From JASHPR01 sp963815375 (GTDB lineage: Bacteria > Actinomycetota > Actinomycetes > Streptosporangiales > Streptosporangiaceae): a DNA stretch of 64,000 bases. The notes beneath the pieces are model-generated. The model was not told the DNA's origin. It made no database searches and saw only the letters and a list, made by a program, of their open reading frames with translations. This document shows, piece after piece, positions 1-8,020 of the stretch (its first letter is position 1; every line of letters begins with the position of its first letter). The position numbers were made by a program, and so were the translations under genes. The stretch is taken from assembly GCA_963815375.1 (NCBI GenBank), contig CAWFGX010000004.1:496001-560000 (forward strand), read 5' to 3'.

Positions 1-172
1 CAGGCACCTTGAAGACGATCAGATTCCGGCCGGGACCCCCGGTGGCCCGTAGGATCTCCGGCCCGTTCGCCGGAACGGGAGGCAGCGCCTCCCAGCCTGC
101 CGGCACCTGCAGAACCACCCCGTACGGGACAATCTCGAACCGTTGCCAGGCGGCATCGCTGACATCAGACAT
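1..172 (-). CDS. small hypothetical protein, 5' part only (cut by window edge)
   Basis: An ATG at 172 on the minus strand opens a frame with no stop up to the window edge. It gives 57 residues starting MSDVSDAAWQRFEIVPYG. The reading is rich in Pro, Val and Gly (VVLQVPAGWEALPP, then ANGPEILRATGG) and ends in a hydrophobic LIVFKVP stretch. Codon third positions are mostly G or C, as in the neighbours. I do not recognise the family, and no motif identifies a function. The gene points away from the sigma-like gene at 319, so the 146 bp between them is a divergent promoter region. Confidence 0.5.
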   Translation of the reverse strand, partial: MSDVSDAAWQRFEIVPYGVVLQVPAGWEALPPVPANGPEILRATGGPGRNLIVFKVP

Positions 173-318
173 GCGGCGACCTTCCAGAGTCGGGGCGTTG
201 TTTGGTCACCAGGGGTGATACCGGCAGCCGGCCGCGCTGCGAACCTCGCATTCCACGACTCGCCCGGTATCCGTAGGAGAGCAACCAGACAGCCTCCGAA
301 TCCCAGGAGATCACCGCG

Positions 319-927
319 GTGAGCAGGCATCACGGCGAACCGGACGCCGCCGAGCGCGAACGCCTCGTCACCGCACACGGCTACCTCGTCGAACGGGAGG
401 CCGCCCGCTACCGCACCTGGCATATCGACCAGGCAGACCTGCGCCAAGCGGGCATCCTCGGGCTCCTGATCGCCGCGTCCCGCTTCGACCCTGAGCGCGC
501 CGTGCCATTCGCGGCATACGCGCACACCTGGGTACGCAAAGAGATCCAGCGCGCCGCCCTCGCCGAGAGCGCCGACAGCCTCAACCTGGCAGCCGCCGCG
601 CTGGGCATCTCACCGGCCACCATCGCCGCACTCCACCGGCAACTCCGCACCACCGCCACCGAGGACGACGAAGAACTATCCGCACCCGGCTACACCCTCA
701 CCGACCCCGAACACGCCGCCACCGCAAAGGACTTCACGGCCAACGTCCGCACCGCCCTGACCCGCATGAACCCACACCAAGCCGAAGCGATGATCCTTCG
801 CTACGGGCTGGATGACCAGCCGGAACGTTCATACCGCCAGATCGGTCGTCGCCTCGGAGTCTCCGGCCACACTGCCCGAGAACCCGTCGAACGCGCACAA
901 ACCGAACTGCGCCGCCTTGTCACCTGA
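319..927 (+). CDS. short sigma-70-family RNA polymerase sigma factor
   Basis: This is a 202-residue protein with the two-module layout of a reduced sigma-70 factor. Residues 1-75 resemble region 2: a helical stretch with HIDQADLRQAGILGLLIAA, then RFDPERAVPFAAYAHTWVRKEI, the usual core-binding and -10-recognition segment. Residues about 135-200 resemble region 4, with ALTRMNPHQAEAMILRYGL followed by a helix-turn-helix (SYRQIGRRLGVSGHTAREPV). Region 1.1 and an obvious region 3 are missing. The GTG start is chosen because CAGGAGA lies 8 nt upstream. The 3' end overlaps the tail of the convergent NB-ARC gene by 127 bp. The target promoters and any anti-sigma factor are unknown. Confidence 0.75.
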   Translation: MSRHHGEPDAAERERLVTAHGYLVEREAARYRTWHIDQADLRQAGILGLLIAASRFDPERAVPFAAYAHTWVRKEIQRAALAESADSLNLAAAALGISPATIAALHRQLRTTATEDDEELSAPGYTLTDPEHAATAKDFTANVRTALTRMNPHQAEAMILRYGLDDQPERSYRQIGRRLGVSGHTAREPVERAQTELRRLVT

Positions 928-3296
928 AACAAGTCCGCAACCCTTGCCCGGATCAGCCCGAACTCGCACAACCCTTGGAATAAATCGGGATCCTCAGCTC
1001 GCGGCTCCTGCCCCAGGGGGTCCGGCTGACCAGCCAGCTTCGCGCGAACCTGGCTGGCGTCGAGGTGCTGCAAGTCATCGAGGATGGCGAGCGCCTGCCG
1101 CCAGGCCTCCCGGGCACCGGCCAGGTCCCCCGCAGCCTGGCGATTGTCGCCGAGGTGGCTGAGAACATCCGCTTCATGGAAGCGCTCGCCGGATTCCCGG
1201 AGCATGCTGAGCGCTCGCTCGTGACAAATGGCGGCTTCGGCGAGGTTGCCCAGATGGTGCTCGGCGCACCCAAGGCTGTCCCAGGCAGCCGCCTCGGCCT
1301 TGCGGTAACCCGTTTCCAAGGTCAGGGCGAGTGCCTGCTGGCAGAACGCGCGGGACTGCTGGTAGTCACCGAGCAGGGCGTGGAAACAGCCGACGTTGTT
1401 GAGCGCTACGGCCTCGGCCGCTTTGTCACCCGTCGCCTGGAAGACGCGCAGCGCCTGCTCACCGTGCCCGACCGCATCGGCGTAGCGGCCCTGCCTCGCC
1501 GCCAGAACGGCGAGATTCTGGTGGACGTTGGCCTCGCCGAGGCGGTTGCCGAGCTGCTGGTGGAGCGTGAGACTCGTGGCGAAGAAGCCACGAGCCTGAT
1601 CATGGTCGCCGAGCTCGCTGCTGGCAGTTCCCAGCATGCGATTGCACACGGCCAGGGCGGCGATGTCACCCAGACGTGTCGCTGCGGCCAGCGCTGAGCG
1701 CTGGCTCGCGGCCCATTCCTGCCAGTGCCCGCGGGCTTGCAGGAAGGTCCCCATTGCCCAGGGGAGCTGCCAGGCGTGCGTGTCGAACCCGGACTCGGCG
1801 GCGAAGGCGCTAGCGGCCAGCAGGACCCGGTGCTCTGCCTCAAACCAGGCCAGTGCCTGTCGGCCATCGGCGTGCTGCTCGGGAGCGACGCCAGGCGCAG
1901 GCGCCTTGAGCACGACCCGATCCATCGATGCGTCCAGCAGAGGGGTGGCATAGGAGGCGCTGTGCAGGTAGTGGTCGAGGATCCTTCGGGTGGCCTCGCG
2001 CCGCTCGCCGGAGCTGTCGGTTGCGCGGGCCTGGCTGGCGGCATAGGCGCGCAGCAGGTCATGGAAGGCGTACCGGCCGGGGACGTGCTCGGCGATCAGG
2101 TGAGCGCGGGCCAGTTCGCGCAGCAGGCGGCGGGTATCGGCCTCCGCTGTTCCGGCGAGGCTGGCTGCGGCGGGGACGGTGATATCGGGGCCGGGGTGGA
2201 GGCCCAGCAGCCGGAACATCCGCGCGGCCGCGGCGCTGAGCTGCCGGACAGACCAGGAGAACACCGCCCGGACGCTGGCCGCCGGGTCGCCCGCATCCAG
2301 AGCGTCCAGGCGGCCAGCGGAATCGCGCAGCTCGCCGGCCAGGGCGGCCAGCGCGAACGTGGGACGGGCGGTGGCGCGGGCCGCGGCGACCGCCAGCGCC
2401 AGCGGCAGGCAGGCGCACAAGGTAGCGATCTCACTCAAGGCTTCTGGTTCGGCAGCGGCCCGGGCCTGGCCGAGCCGGGCGGCGAGCAGATGTACCGCCT
2501 CGTCGTGGCTGAGCACGTCCAGGCTGACGAGCCGCGCCCCGTCAGCGGCAGCCAGTCCGGACAGCTGATTGCGGCTGGTGATGATGACCAGGTTGCCTGG
2601 GCTGGCCGGCAGCAGCGGCCGCACCTGCTGCTCATCCCAGGCATTGTCCAGCACGACCAGCACGCGCTTGTCCGCCAGCACGCTGCGGTACAGCGCCGCC
2701 TGAGCATCCTGCAGCGGCGGGATCCGTTCGGGCGACACGCCGAGCGCGTCCAGGAACGCGCGGATCGCCTCAGCCGGGGTGACCGGCGTGCCTGAGGTGT
2801 CGAAGCCGCGCAGGTTCACATGCAGCTGACCGTCCGGGAACTGTGTGGCGACCTGATGCGCCCAGTGCAGCGCCAGCGCGGTCTTGCCCACTCCGGCCGT
2901 CCCGCCGATGGCCCTGATCACGACCGTCCCCGGCGCGCCCGCTCCGTCCTGATTCAGCAAGCCCATGAGCGCCTGCAGCTCGGCGGTGCGACCGACGAAC
3001 CCAGCGATCGCAGCGGGCAGCTGCCGCGGCACCGGTGCCCGCCGGTCTGGGCTGAACGCGGCGCCGTCGGCGGCCAGCAGATCCTCGATACGGTCAGCTG
3101 AGACCCGCAACGTGCTGGCCAGTTTGCGTTGCAGCCACGGCAGCGGTCGCGCCTCGCCGCGTTCCCACCGCGCGACTGTGGTGCGACCCACATCCAGCAG
3201 CTCGGCCAGCTGTTCCTGGGTCAGGCCCAGCGCTTTGCGGCGCGCCGCCAGCCGGTCTCGCCTGGCTGGGTCGCCAACGACAACACCTTCGGCCAC
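801..3296 (-). CDS. HTH / NB-ARC ATPase / TPR transcriptional regulator
   Basis: This is an 831-residue STAND-type regulator. Residues about 12-65 form an XRE-type helix-turn-helix (ALGLTQEQLAELLDVGRTTV). Residues about 98-400 form an NB-ARC ATPase with a P-loop GTAGVGKTAL at 132-141 and a Walker B-like strand (KRVLVVLDNAWDE) near 215. Residues about 560-760 contain tetratricopeptide-like helices (for example ALNNVGCFHALLGDYQQSRA). It resembles AfsR-class proteins but has an XRE domain in place of the SARP DNA-binding domain. Such proteins switch on when a ligand or partner engages the TPRs, and the signal is unknown here. The last ~40 residues are antisense to the sigma-like gene and are low complexity. 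The GTG start at 3296 places the HTH at the N-terminus. Confidence 0.85.
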   Translation of the reverse strand: MAEGVVVGDPARRDRLAARRKALGLTQEQLAELLDVGRTTVARWERGEARPLPWLQRKLASTLRVSADRIEDLLAADGAAFSPDRRAPVPRQLPAAIAGFVGRTAELQALMGLLNQDGAGAPGTVVIRAIGGTAGVGKTALALHWAHQVATQFPDGQLHVNLRGFDTSGTPVTPAEAIRAFLDALGVSPERIPPLQDAQAALYRSVLADKRVLVVLDNAWDEQQVRPLLPASPGNLVIITSRNQLSGLAAADGARLVSLDVLSHDEAVHLLAARLGQARAAAEPEALSEIATLCACLPLALAVAAARATARPTFALAALAGELRDSAGRLDALDAGDPAASVRAVFSWSVRQLSAAAARMFRLLGLHPGPDITVPAAASLAGTAEADTRRLLRELARAHLIAEHVPGRYAFHDLLRAYAASQARATDSSGERREATRRILDHYLHSASYATPLLDASMDRVVLKAPAPGVAPEQHADGRQALAWFEAEHRVLLAASAFAAESGFDTHAWQLPWAMGTFLQARGHWQEWAASQRSALAAATRLGDIAALAVCNRMLGTASSELGDHDQARGFFATSLTLHQQLGNRLGEANVHQNLAVLAARQGRYADAVGHGEQALRVFQATGDKAAEAVALNNVGCFHALLGDYQQSRAFCQQALALTLETGYRKAEAAAWDSLGCAEHHLGNLAEAAICHERALSMLRESGERFHEADVLSHLGDNRQAAGDLAGAREAWRQALAILDDLQHLDASQVRAKLAGQPDPLGQEPRAEDPDLFQGLCEFGLIRARVADLFQVTRRRSSVCARSTGSRAVWPETPRRRPIWRYERSGWSSSP

Positions 3297-3619
3297 GGTT
3301 ACGGTCGCCTCCGGTAAACGCTCCGGCCGCCTCAGCTCAGGGTACGCCGACCGTACCTGCCGATAATGGTGAACTCAGGGAACTCCGGCGGGAGTTTGCG
3401 AAGGTCAACCGCCCAGATGTGGCATTTCTGTGGCATTCGCGGTCTGGTCCGGCCCTGCCGCGCATGCTTCGATTCGTACTGCGACGGCCGTATCACAGCG
3501 TGGCTCGCCGCGGCGCACCAGAGGTCACGATCGTGTGGGTCAGACCCCAGCGACCACTCACTTTGGACCGGAGCCCGGGGTAAGACGGATCAGAGCCGTA
3601 TGCGCGGGAGGCGCTACCC
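3297..3619. other. 323-bp divergent intergenic region
   Basis: I find no convincing gene between the NB-ARC regulator and the plus-strand gene at 3620. The G+C is lower than in the flanking genes and the region should hold both promoters. Its most conspicuous element is the tandem TGTGGCATT repeat at 3418-3437, listed separately. Confidence 0.6.
3418..3437 (+). promoter_or_regulatory. direct repeat with 11-bp period, candidate regulator-binding site
   Basis: TGTGGCATT occurs at 3418-3426 and again at 3429-3437, exactly 11 bp apart and so on the same face of the helix. Direct repeats with an 11-bp period upstream of a -10 element are typical operators of SARP/OmpR-type activators. No such activator is seen in the window, so the assignment is inference. 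Confidence 0.35.
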
Positions 3620-4270
3620 ATGCGGTCACCACAGCGAGCCCGGGTTCATCTCAAGCTCGTCAGGGGGGAAGATTGCCCGGCGGGCATCTCCGGGTCGCCA
3701 GTGACGCGGGTTTCCCTGGGGCCCGGCGAGTGGGTACTGGTGCCGGGCGGCCATACGCTGATGCCGCCAGTGATCCGTGACGTGCTGCGGGGCCTCGAGT
3801 TGTCCGATCCTGGCGAGCCCGGCGCGCGGTACCGGATCATGCGAGTCCAGCCAACGGCCATCGTCCCCTGGTTCGGCCCGGCCCTGCTGCACCACACGGG
3901 CTGCCGGACGGTCCTGTACTGCCGGTCCGATCAGATCGCGCCGCAGGCCGCCGAGTGCCTGGCCGCCTTGGCCGCCCGTACGGCGGAGGTTGTCGGCGGG
4001 GCCGCGGCCCAGGGCAGCTGTCAGGTGAGGGTGGTCAGGGTCTGCCATCGTGACCTGCCCGCCGGCCTCCACCCCGCGGTGACAACCGTCCGTGGCTCCC
4101 AGGTCACCGCGCACGTCTGCTCCCGGCTGATCGACCATGGGCTCGCAGTCGTGATGAGCGCGCTTGGTGCTGGGTTCGGCAGTTGCCTTGCGCCGGGAGC
4201 CGCGATGGCGCGCACCCCGCCGGGCTCTGGAATCCGGGCTATTGGCGCTGGCCGATTCGGGCAGGCATAA
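3620..4270 (+). CDS. hypothetical protein
   Basis: The frame encodes 216 residues with a codon bias strongly favouring G or C in third positions from about residue 30 onwards. The centre is the most protein-like part: LGPGEWVLVPGGHTLMPPV, then RYRIMRVQPTAIVPWFGPAL and a Cys-containing stretch GCRTVLYCRSDQIAP. The last ~25 residues are low complexity. I recognise no domain, signal peptide or membrane helix. The antisense frame here is equally long but reads as a Arg/Gly-rich shadow, so the plus strand is preferred. The gene lies just before the broken kinase gene and the mobile element, in what looks like accessory DNA. Confidence 0.45.
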   Translation: MRSPQRARVHLKLVRGEDCPAGISGSPVTRVSLGPGEWVLVPGGHTLMPPVIRDVLRGLELSDPGEPGARYRIMRVQPTAIVPWFGPALLHHTGCRTVLYCRSDQIAPQAAECLAALAARTAEVVGGAAAQGSCQVRVVRVCHRDLPAGLHPAVTTVRGSQVTAHVCSRLIDHGLAVVMSALGAGFGSCLAPGAAMARTPPGSGIRAIGAGRFGQA

Positions 4271-4302
4271 CCGCCCATCGGAAGAGTCCTCGCGGAGGGT
4301 GC

Positions 4303-4554
4303 TCAGGCTGGCGCTGGCGGGTCGGCCCGCCCGGCCAGAGGTGCAGGCGCGGCAGCCACCCGCTCGCACCGGGCCGGATCAGATGTCAGCCCGTTCTCGA
4401 GTCCCCAGAGCCAGTAGTCGATGCACCGTACGAAAGCCCACGCGACGGCCTTGCCCCGGTCCAGCCGCCCATTCTTGCCGATCGTGTCGAGCAGCCCGGT
4501 GATGGCTTGCGAATTGGGGAGCTCATCAGCCCGGGTCCAGAGCAGTTCGGCCAC
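4303..4554 (-). pseudogene. C-terminal fragment of an aminoglycoside/hydroxyurea phosphotransferase (APH(6)-like) gene split by the mobile element
   Basis: The fragment reads AELLWTRADELPNSQAIT, then a helical stretch containing LDRGKAVAWAFVRCIDYWLWGLENG. This matches the C-terminal region of APH(6)-type kinases, where a WAF...V..WGLE.G pattern is usual. It begins exactly at the left target duplication of the mobile element. Joining it to the 8043-8340 fragment with one ACT copy kept gives the continuous frame GAPERS-V-AELLWTRADEL, so the two are parts of one gene. It has no start of its own. The GTG at 4554 arises only at the insertion junction. Confidence 0.8.
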
Positions 4555-4555
4555 T
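4553..4555. repeat. target-site duplication ACT, left copy
   Basis: ACT directly abuts the left terminal inverted repeat. The same ACT, in the same orientation, abuts the right end at 8040-8042. A 3-bp duplication is the size made by several IS5-family groups. Confidence 0.75.
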
Positions 4556-4575
4556 GAGGTTTTCTCAGCGACTTT
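4556..4575 (+). repeat. left terminal inverted repeat
   Basis: GAGGTTTTCTCAGCGACTTT is the exact reverse complement of 8020-8039. After a short mismatch, homology resumes with TGATCATCTTGT (4579-4590), which pairs with 8004-8015. Confidence 0.9.
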
Positions 4576-4719
4576 ACGTGATCATCTTGTACGGGTATTG
4601 GACTAGGGCGGAGGCGCTGTCGCCGGCTGGCAGGTCCGGGTGCTGCCGATTACGTCCTCGCGGATGGGCTGCCTGCTGGATTCCCTGGACCGCGGCTACC
4701 GGGTGCTGGGGATTTGCTT

Positions 4720-4734
4720 CTCCAGTTACTGGAG
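4720..4734 (+). promoter_or_regulatory. palindrome overlapping the MerR gene's ribosome binding site
   Basis: CTCCAGT-T-ACTGGAG is a perfect 7-bp inverted repeat around a single T. Its right arm runs into the GGAGGAG that serves as ribosome binding site for the ATG at 4751. MerR-family proteins bind dyads of this kind in their own promoters, so autoregulation is likely but inferred. Confidence 0.5.
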
Positions 4735-4750
4735 GAGCCAGACTGACGCC

Positions 4751-5668
4751 ATGGAGAACGACGGACCTCTTCTGACAATCGGTGAGCTGGCCAGACGTGC
4801 CGGCGTGCCGGTGCGCACTATCCGGTTCTGGTCGGATAGCGGGCTGGTGCCGCCGGCCTCGCGGACTGACGGCGATCGCAGGCTGTACGACGCGGCGTGC
4901 GTGGCCCGGCTGGAACTGGTGACGACCTTGCGAGAGCTGGGCGTGAGCCTGGCCAATGTCCGGCGCGTACTGGGCGGCCAGGTCACCGCCGCGGAGGTGG
5001 CCGCAATCCACCTGGAGGCGCTGGACACCGAGATCCGGACCCTGCGGCTGCGCCGGGCAGTCGTGGCCGCCGTGGTGAAGCGCTCTGCCGACGGCGAGGA
5101 GATGGGCATGATCAACAAACTGGCGCGCCTGTCCGCGGCCGAGCGGCGCCAGATCATCGATGACTTCACGGCGGAGGTTTTCCGCGGGCTGGATCCCAGC
5201 CCGGCGAGGTTTGCGCGCTGGGCCGCGGCGCCGGATCTGCCTGACGATCCTTCGGCCGAGCAGGTCGAGGCCTGGGTCGATCTCGCTGAGCTGGTAGCGG
5301 ACAGGGGTTTCCGCGAGCAGGTCCGGCAGGTCGCTGGCATCGGCATCCAGATCCAGTCCGGCCGCTGGCTGGTCGACGTCGAGCGGGCGCAGGACGAGGC
5401 CGAAGCGGCCTGTCAGCGGGGAGTGCCGCCTGAGTCTGCCGAAGCGGCCCGGATCGTGGCGCAGATCCTGGCGGGCACCCCCGGCGGCCAGCGCCGTGCT
5501 GAGTTGCTGGCTCAGCTGGAAGGCGCCACTGATCCCCGGATCGAACGTTACTGGGAGCTGACGGCCGTCATCAGCGGCCGCGGCCCGTTCCCGTCGGTGC
5601 AGCGCGCCCTTGAATGGCTGGCCGCCGCGCTGCGCGCGAGCCAGGGCCATTGGGAGGCAGGCCGGTGA
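4751..5668 (+). CDS. MerR-family transcriptional regulator of the ABC cassette
   Basis: This is a 305-residue protein. Residues about 8-75 form a MerR-type winged helix (LTIGELARRAGVPVRTIRFW, then GLVPPASRTDGDRRLYD). A helical linker follows, and the remaining ~200 residues are a long effector-binding or dimerisation region without a recognised motif. The protein is longer than small metal-sensing MerR proteins and resembles regulators paired with drug or peptide ABC exporters. The ATG at 4751 is preferred because the HTH begins right after it and GGAGGAG lies 13 nt upstream. The stop overlaps the GTG start of the next gene, so the two are translationally coupled. It probably controls the cassette from the promoter containing the 4720-4734 palindrome. 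Confidence 0.85.
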   Translation: MENDGPLLTIGELARRAGVPVRTIRFWSDSGLVPPASRTDGDRRLYDAACVARLELVTTLRELGVSLANVRRVLGGQVTAAEVAAIHLEALDTEIRTLRLRRAVVAAVVKRSADGEEMGMINKLARLSAAERRQIIDDFTAEVFRGLDPSPARFARWAAAPDLPDDPSAEQVEAWVDLAELVADRGFREQVRQVAGIGIQIQSGRWLVDVERAQDEAEAACQRGVPPESAEAARIVAQILAGTPGGQRRAELLAQLEGATDPRIERYWELTAVISGRGPFPSVQRALEWLAAALRASQGHWEAGR

Positions 5669-6390
5669 TCGAGGTCCGCGGGCTGACCAAGCGCTATGGC
5701 TCAGCGGTCGCTGTCGACCGGCTCAGCTTCGACGTGCCACCGGGTGCCGTGACCGGTTTCCTGGGCCTGAACGGATCAGGCAAGTCCACCACCATGCGCA
5801 TGATCCTCGGCCTGGACGCCCCGGACGCCGGACACGCCCGCATCGGCGGCCAGGCCTACCGTCAGCTTCGCTGGCCGCTGCGCGAGGCCGGAGGACTGCT
5901 GGAATCCAGGGCCTTCCACCCGGGCCGGTCTGCCCGCGCGCACCTGGCCGCGCTGGCGGCCAGCAACTCCATCAGCCAGTCCAGGGTCGCCGAGGTCCTG
6001 GAGATAGCCGGACTGGAATCCGCAGCGGGCAAACGGGCCGGGAAGTTCTCGCTCGGCATGGCGCAGCGTCTCGGCATCGCCGCGGCGCTGCTGGGAGACC
6101 CGGCCGTGCTGCTGCTCGACGAGCCGGTGAACGGCCTGGACCCGGAGGGAATCCGCTGGATACGCGGCCTGCTCCGGTCACTGGCCGCCGAAGGCCGGGC
6201 AGTCCTGGTCTCCAGCCACCTGATCAGCGAAATGGCCCTGATGGCCGACCGGCTGGTCGTGATCGGCCAGGGACGGCTCCTGGCCGACACCACGGCGGCC
6301 GAGCTGTCCAGCCGGGCCCCCAGCCTCGAAGAGGCCTTCCTGCAACTCACCGGCGATAGTGCCCAGTACCAGGCAAGGAACATGTCATGA
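5665..6390 (+). CDS. ABC transporter ATP-binding protein
   Basis: The 241-residue ATPase has all the ABC hallmarks: a Walker A (GLNGSGKST) near residue 37, a signature-like KFSLGMAQRLGIAAALL near 129, a Walker B with D-loop (VLLLDEPVNGLDPEG) near 151 and an H-loop (VLVSSHLISE) near 188. It resembles the ATPase of two-gene ABC-2 exporters for antibiotics or peptides. The GTG at 5665 overlaps the MerR stop and has GGGAGG 8 nt upstream, so it is preferred to the in-frame ATG at 5614, which would overlap the MerR gene by 55 bp. The stop overlaps the permease ATG by 4 nt. It is part of the mobile-element cargo and the substrate is unknown. Confidence 0.9.
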   Translation: MIEVRGLTKRYGSAVAVDRLSFDVPPGAVTGFLGLNGSGKSTTMRMILGLDAPDAGHARIGGQAYRQLRWPLREAGGLLESRAFHPGRSARAHLAALAASNSISQSRVAEVLEIAGLESAAGKRAGKFSLGMAQRLGIAAALLGDPAVLLLDEPVNGLDPEGIRWIRGLLRSLAAEGRAVLVSSHLISEMALMADRLVVIGQGRLLADTTAAELSSRAPSLEEAFLQLTGDSAQYQARNMS

Positions 6391-7163
6391 CCGCCCACAC
6401 CAGCCACCAGCCATCCGGCAGATACCGATTCCGGCAGCTGGCCCGGATGGAATGGATCAAGCTGCGCAGCCTGCGCTCCACCTGGCTCACCCTGGCCATT
6501 GCCGTCGCCGCGTCAGCGGGCATCGCCCTCGCAATAGGCAGCAGCAGCACGACAAGCGGCGGCATGTTCGTCGGCAACACGCTGGTCGGCATGCTCATCG
6601 GCGTGCTGCTCATCGGGGTAGTCGGCGTACTGGCCATGACCAGCGAGTACACCTCCGGGACCATCCGCGCCACATTCGCCGCCGCGCCACGTCGGCTCAA
6701 GGTCCTGGCGGCCAAAGCCGCGGTCGTTGGTGCGGTGGCGCTGATCACCGGCGAGGCAGCAGCATTTCTGTCCTTCTTCGCAGGCTGCATGACCCTTCGC
6801 CACGGCATCACCGCGCCAGCCCTCAGCCAGCCCGGTGTCCTGCGGGCGATCGTACTCACCGGAGCCAGCCTCAGCCCGATCGCTCTGTTCGGACTCGGCC
6901 TCGGAGCGATCATCCGGCACACCGCCGCGGCGATCACCGTGGTAGTCGGAATTGTCTGCGTCGGCGGGCCGCTGAACCTCGCTATCAGGCCCTACCTGCC
7001 GATTTACATAGTCAGCCACTCGCTCAGCGCTACGGCGCCGCTATGCCGCCCCGGCGCGGCGTCATGCTGGCTGTCAGCCTGGAGCGGACTCGGAATGCTC
7101 GCCATCTACGCAGCCATCGCCATGGTCCTGGGCGCGCTGATCCTCGCCTGGCGAGATGCATAA
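6387..7163 (+). CDS. ABC-2 type transporter permease
   Basis: The 258-residue membrane protein has about six hydrophobic segments, for example LTLAIAVAASAGIALAIG, LVGMLIGVLLIGVVGVLAM and AITVVVGIVCVGG. An early LARMEWIKLRSLRSTW stretch is typical of ABC-2 permeases just before the first helix. Together with the preceding ATPase it would form an exporter at the cytoplasmic membrane. ATG-TGA overlap couples it to that gene. Short, hydrophobic and without a soluble domain, it gives no hint of substrate. Antibiotic or lantibiotic export and immunity is a reasonable guess from the MerR-ABC arrangement only. Confidence 0.88.
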   Translation: MTAHTSHQPSGRYRFRQLARMEWIKLRSLRSTWLTLAIAVAASAGIALAIGSSSTTSGGMFVGNTLVGMLIGVLLIGVVGVLAMTSEYTSGTIRATFAAAPRRLKVLAAKAAVVGAVALITGEAAAFLSFFAGCMTLRHGITAPALSQPGVLRAIVLTGASLSPIALFGLGLGAIIRHTAAAITVVVGIVCVGGPLNLAIRPYLPIYIVSHSLSATAPLCRPGAASCWLSAWSGLGMLAIYAAIAMVLGALILAWRDA

Positions 7164-7199
7164 GCCGCAGGCAACGCTCCGCCCCTGCGAAGGCTCCGC

Positions 7200-8020
7200 G
7201 TGATCACCTATCGTGTCACTCTTGACGTCCCGCCCCAGCTCGTGATCAAGGTTTCGAACCTCCTGAGGAAACGCCGGAAGGAACTCGGCACCAGGAACGG
7301 AACCCGCGCCCTGACCTGCTACCAGCAGGCCGTCTTCATCCTGGCCTGGTTCCGCGACAGGCCGGGCCTCTCCCGCCTCGGCCAGGGCTTCGGGATCTCG
7401 CAGGCCACCGCCTACCGGTACAAGGACGAGGGCGTCGAAGTCCTCAGGGCACTGGCCCCCACCCTGCACGACACCCTGGAGAAAGTCGCTGAGCAGGGAC
7501 TTCCCTACCTGATCCTCGACGGCACCCTCATCGCCTCCGACCGCTGCTCCGACAAGAAAACCAGCAAGAAGGGCACAGAAATAGACAAATGGTACTCGGG
7601 GAAGGCGCACCACCACGCCGGCCTCGTCCAGGCCCTCACCGGTCCCTCCGGCATCCCGCTGTGGGTCTCCGCCGCGCTGCCCGGCAGCACCCACGACATC
7701 ACCGCCGCCCGCCAGCTCGTCCTCCCCGAGGCCCGCCCCTACCTGAAAAGGTCCCGATCCTCGCCGACGCCGGCTACGAAGGCGCTGGCGCCGGAGTCCT
7801 CGTGCCCGTGAAAAAACCCCGCAACGGCGAACTCGACATCAACACGAAAACCCGCAACATGCTGCTCCGCGGAGCCCGCTACCAGGGAGAACGCGCCTTC
7901 GCCCTCATGTCCCGGCGATGGCGCGCCATCCGCCACGTCTCCGCCGACCCATCACAGATCGGCGACATCGCCAAGTCAGTCCTCGTCCTCACGCAATTCG
8001 AGCACAAGATGATCAGCTGA
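7200..8020 (+). pseudogene. IS5-like DDE transposase, frameshifted
   Basis: The first frame (from GTG 7200) encodes an N-terminal helix-turn-helix region (RLGQGFGISQATAYRYKDEG), a first catalytic Asp in LILDGTLIASDR and a second conserved block PLWVSAALPGSTHDITAAR. Near 7744-7751 the protein continues only in the -1 frame: VPILADAGYEGAG, VPVKKPRNGELD, then ERAFALMSRRWRAI with the likely catalytic Glu. The sequence CTGAAAAGG fits loss of one base from CTGAARAAGG. It is not a canonical -1 slippery heptamer, so a broken gene is more likely than programmed frameshifting. The stop codon lies at the inner edge of the right terminal repeat, as is common in this family (DDE_Tnp_4 type). Confidence 0.85.

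Noticed and set aside
19..525. 168-residue minus-strand frame
   Set aside because: It overlaps both the small gene at 1-172 and the sigma-like gene in other frames, has no family-like sequence and reads as a Gly/Arg-rich shadow.
3626..4369. 247-residue minus-strand frame opposite the hypothetical gene
   Set aside because: Its composition (Arg, Gly, Ala) is that of a reverse shadow, and it runs into the kinase fragment. The plus-strand frame has better codon use.
4578..4775. 65-residue plus-strand frame starting at the left end of the element
   Set aside because: Apart from the first few codons, which resemble the transposase start, it is not protein-like. It is treated as a remnant of the element's end.
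7740..7755. Programmed -1 frameshift in the transposase
   Set aside because: CTG AAA AGG is not a canonical X-XXY-YYZ slippery site and no downstream stimulator is evident, so a mutated gene was preferred.
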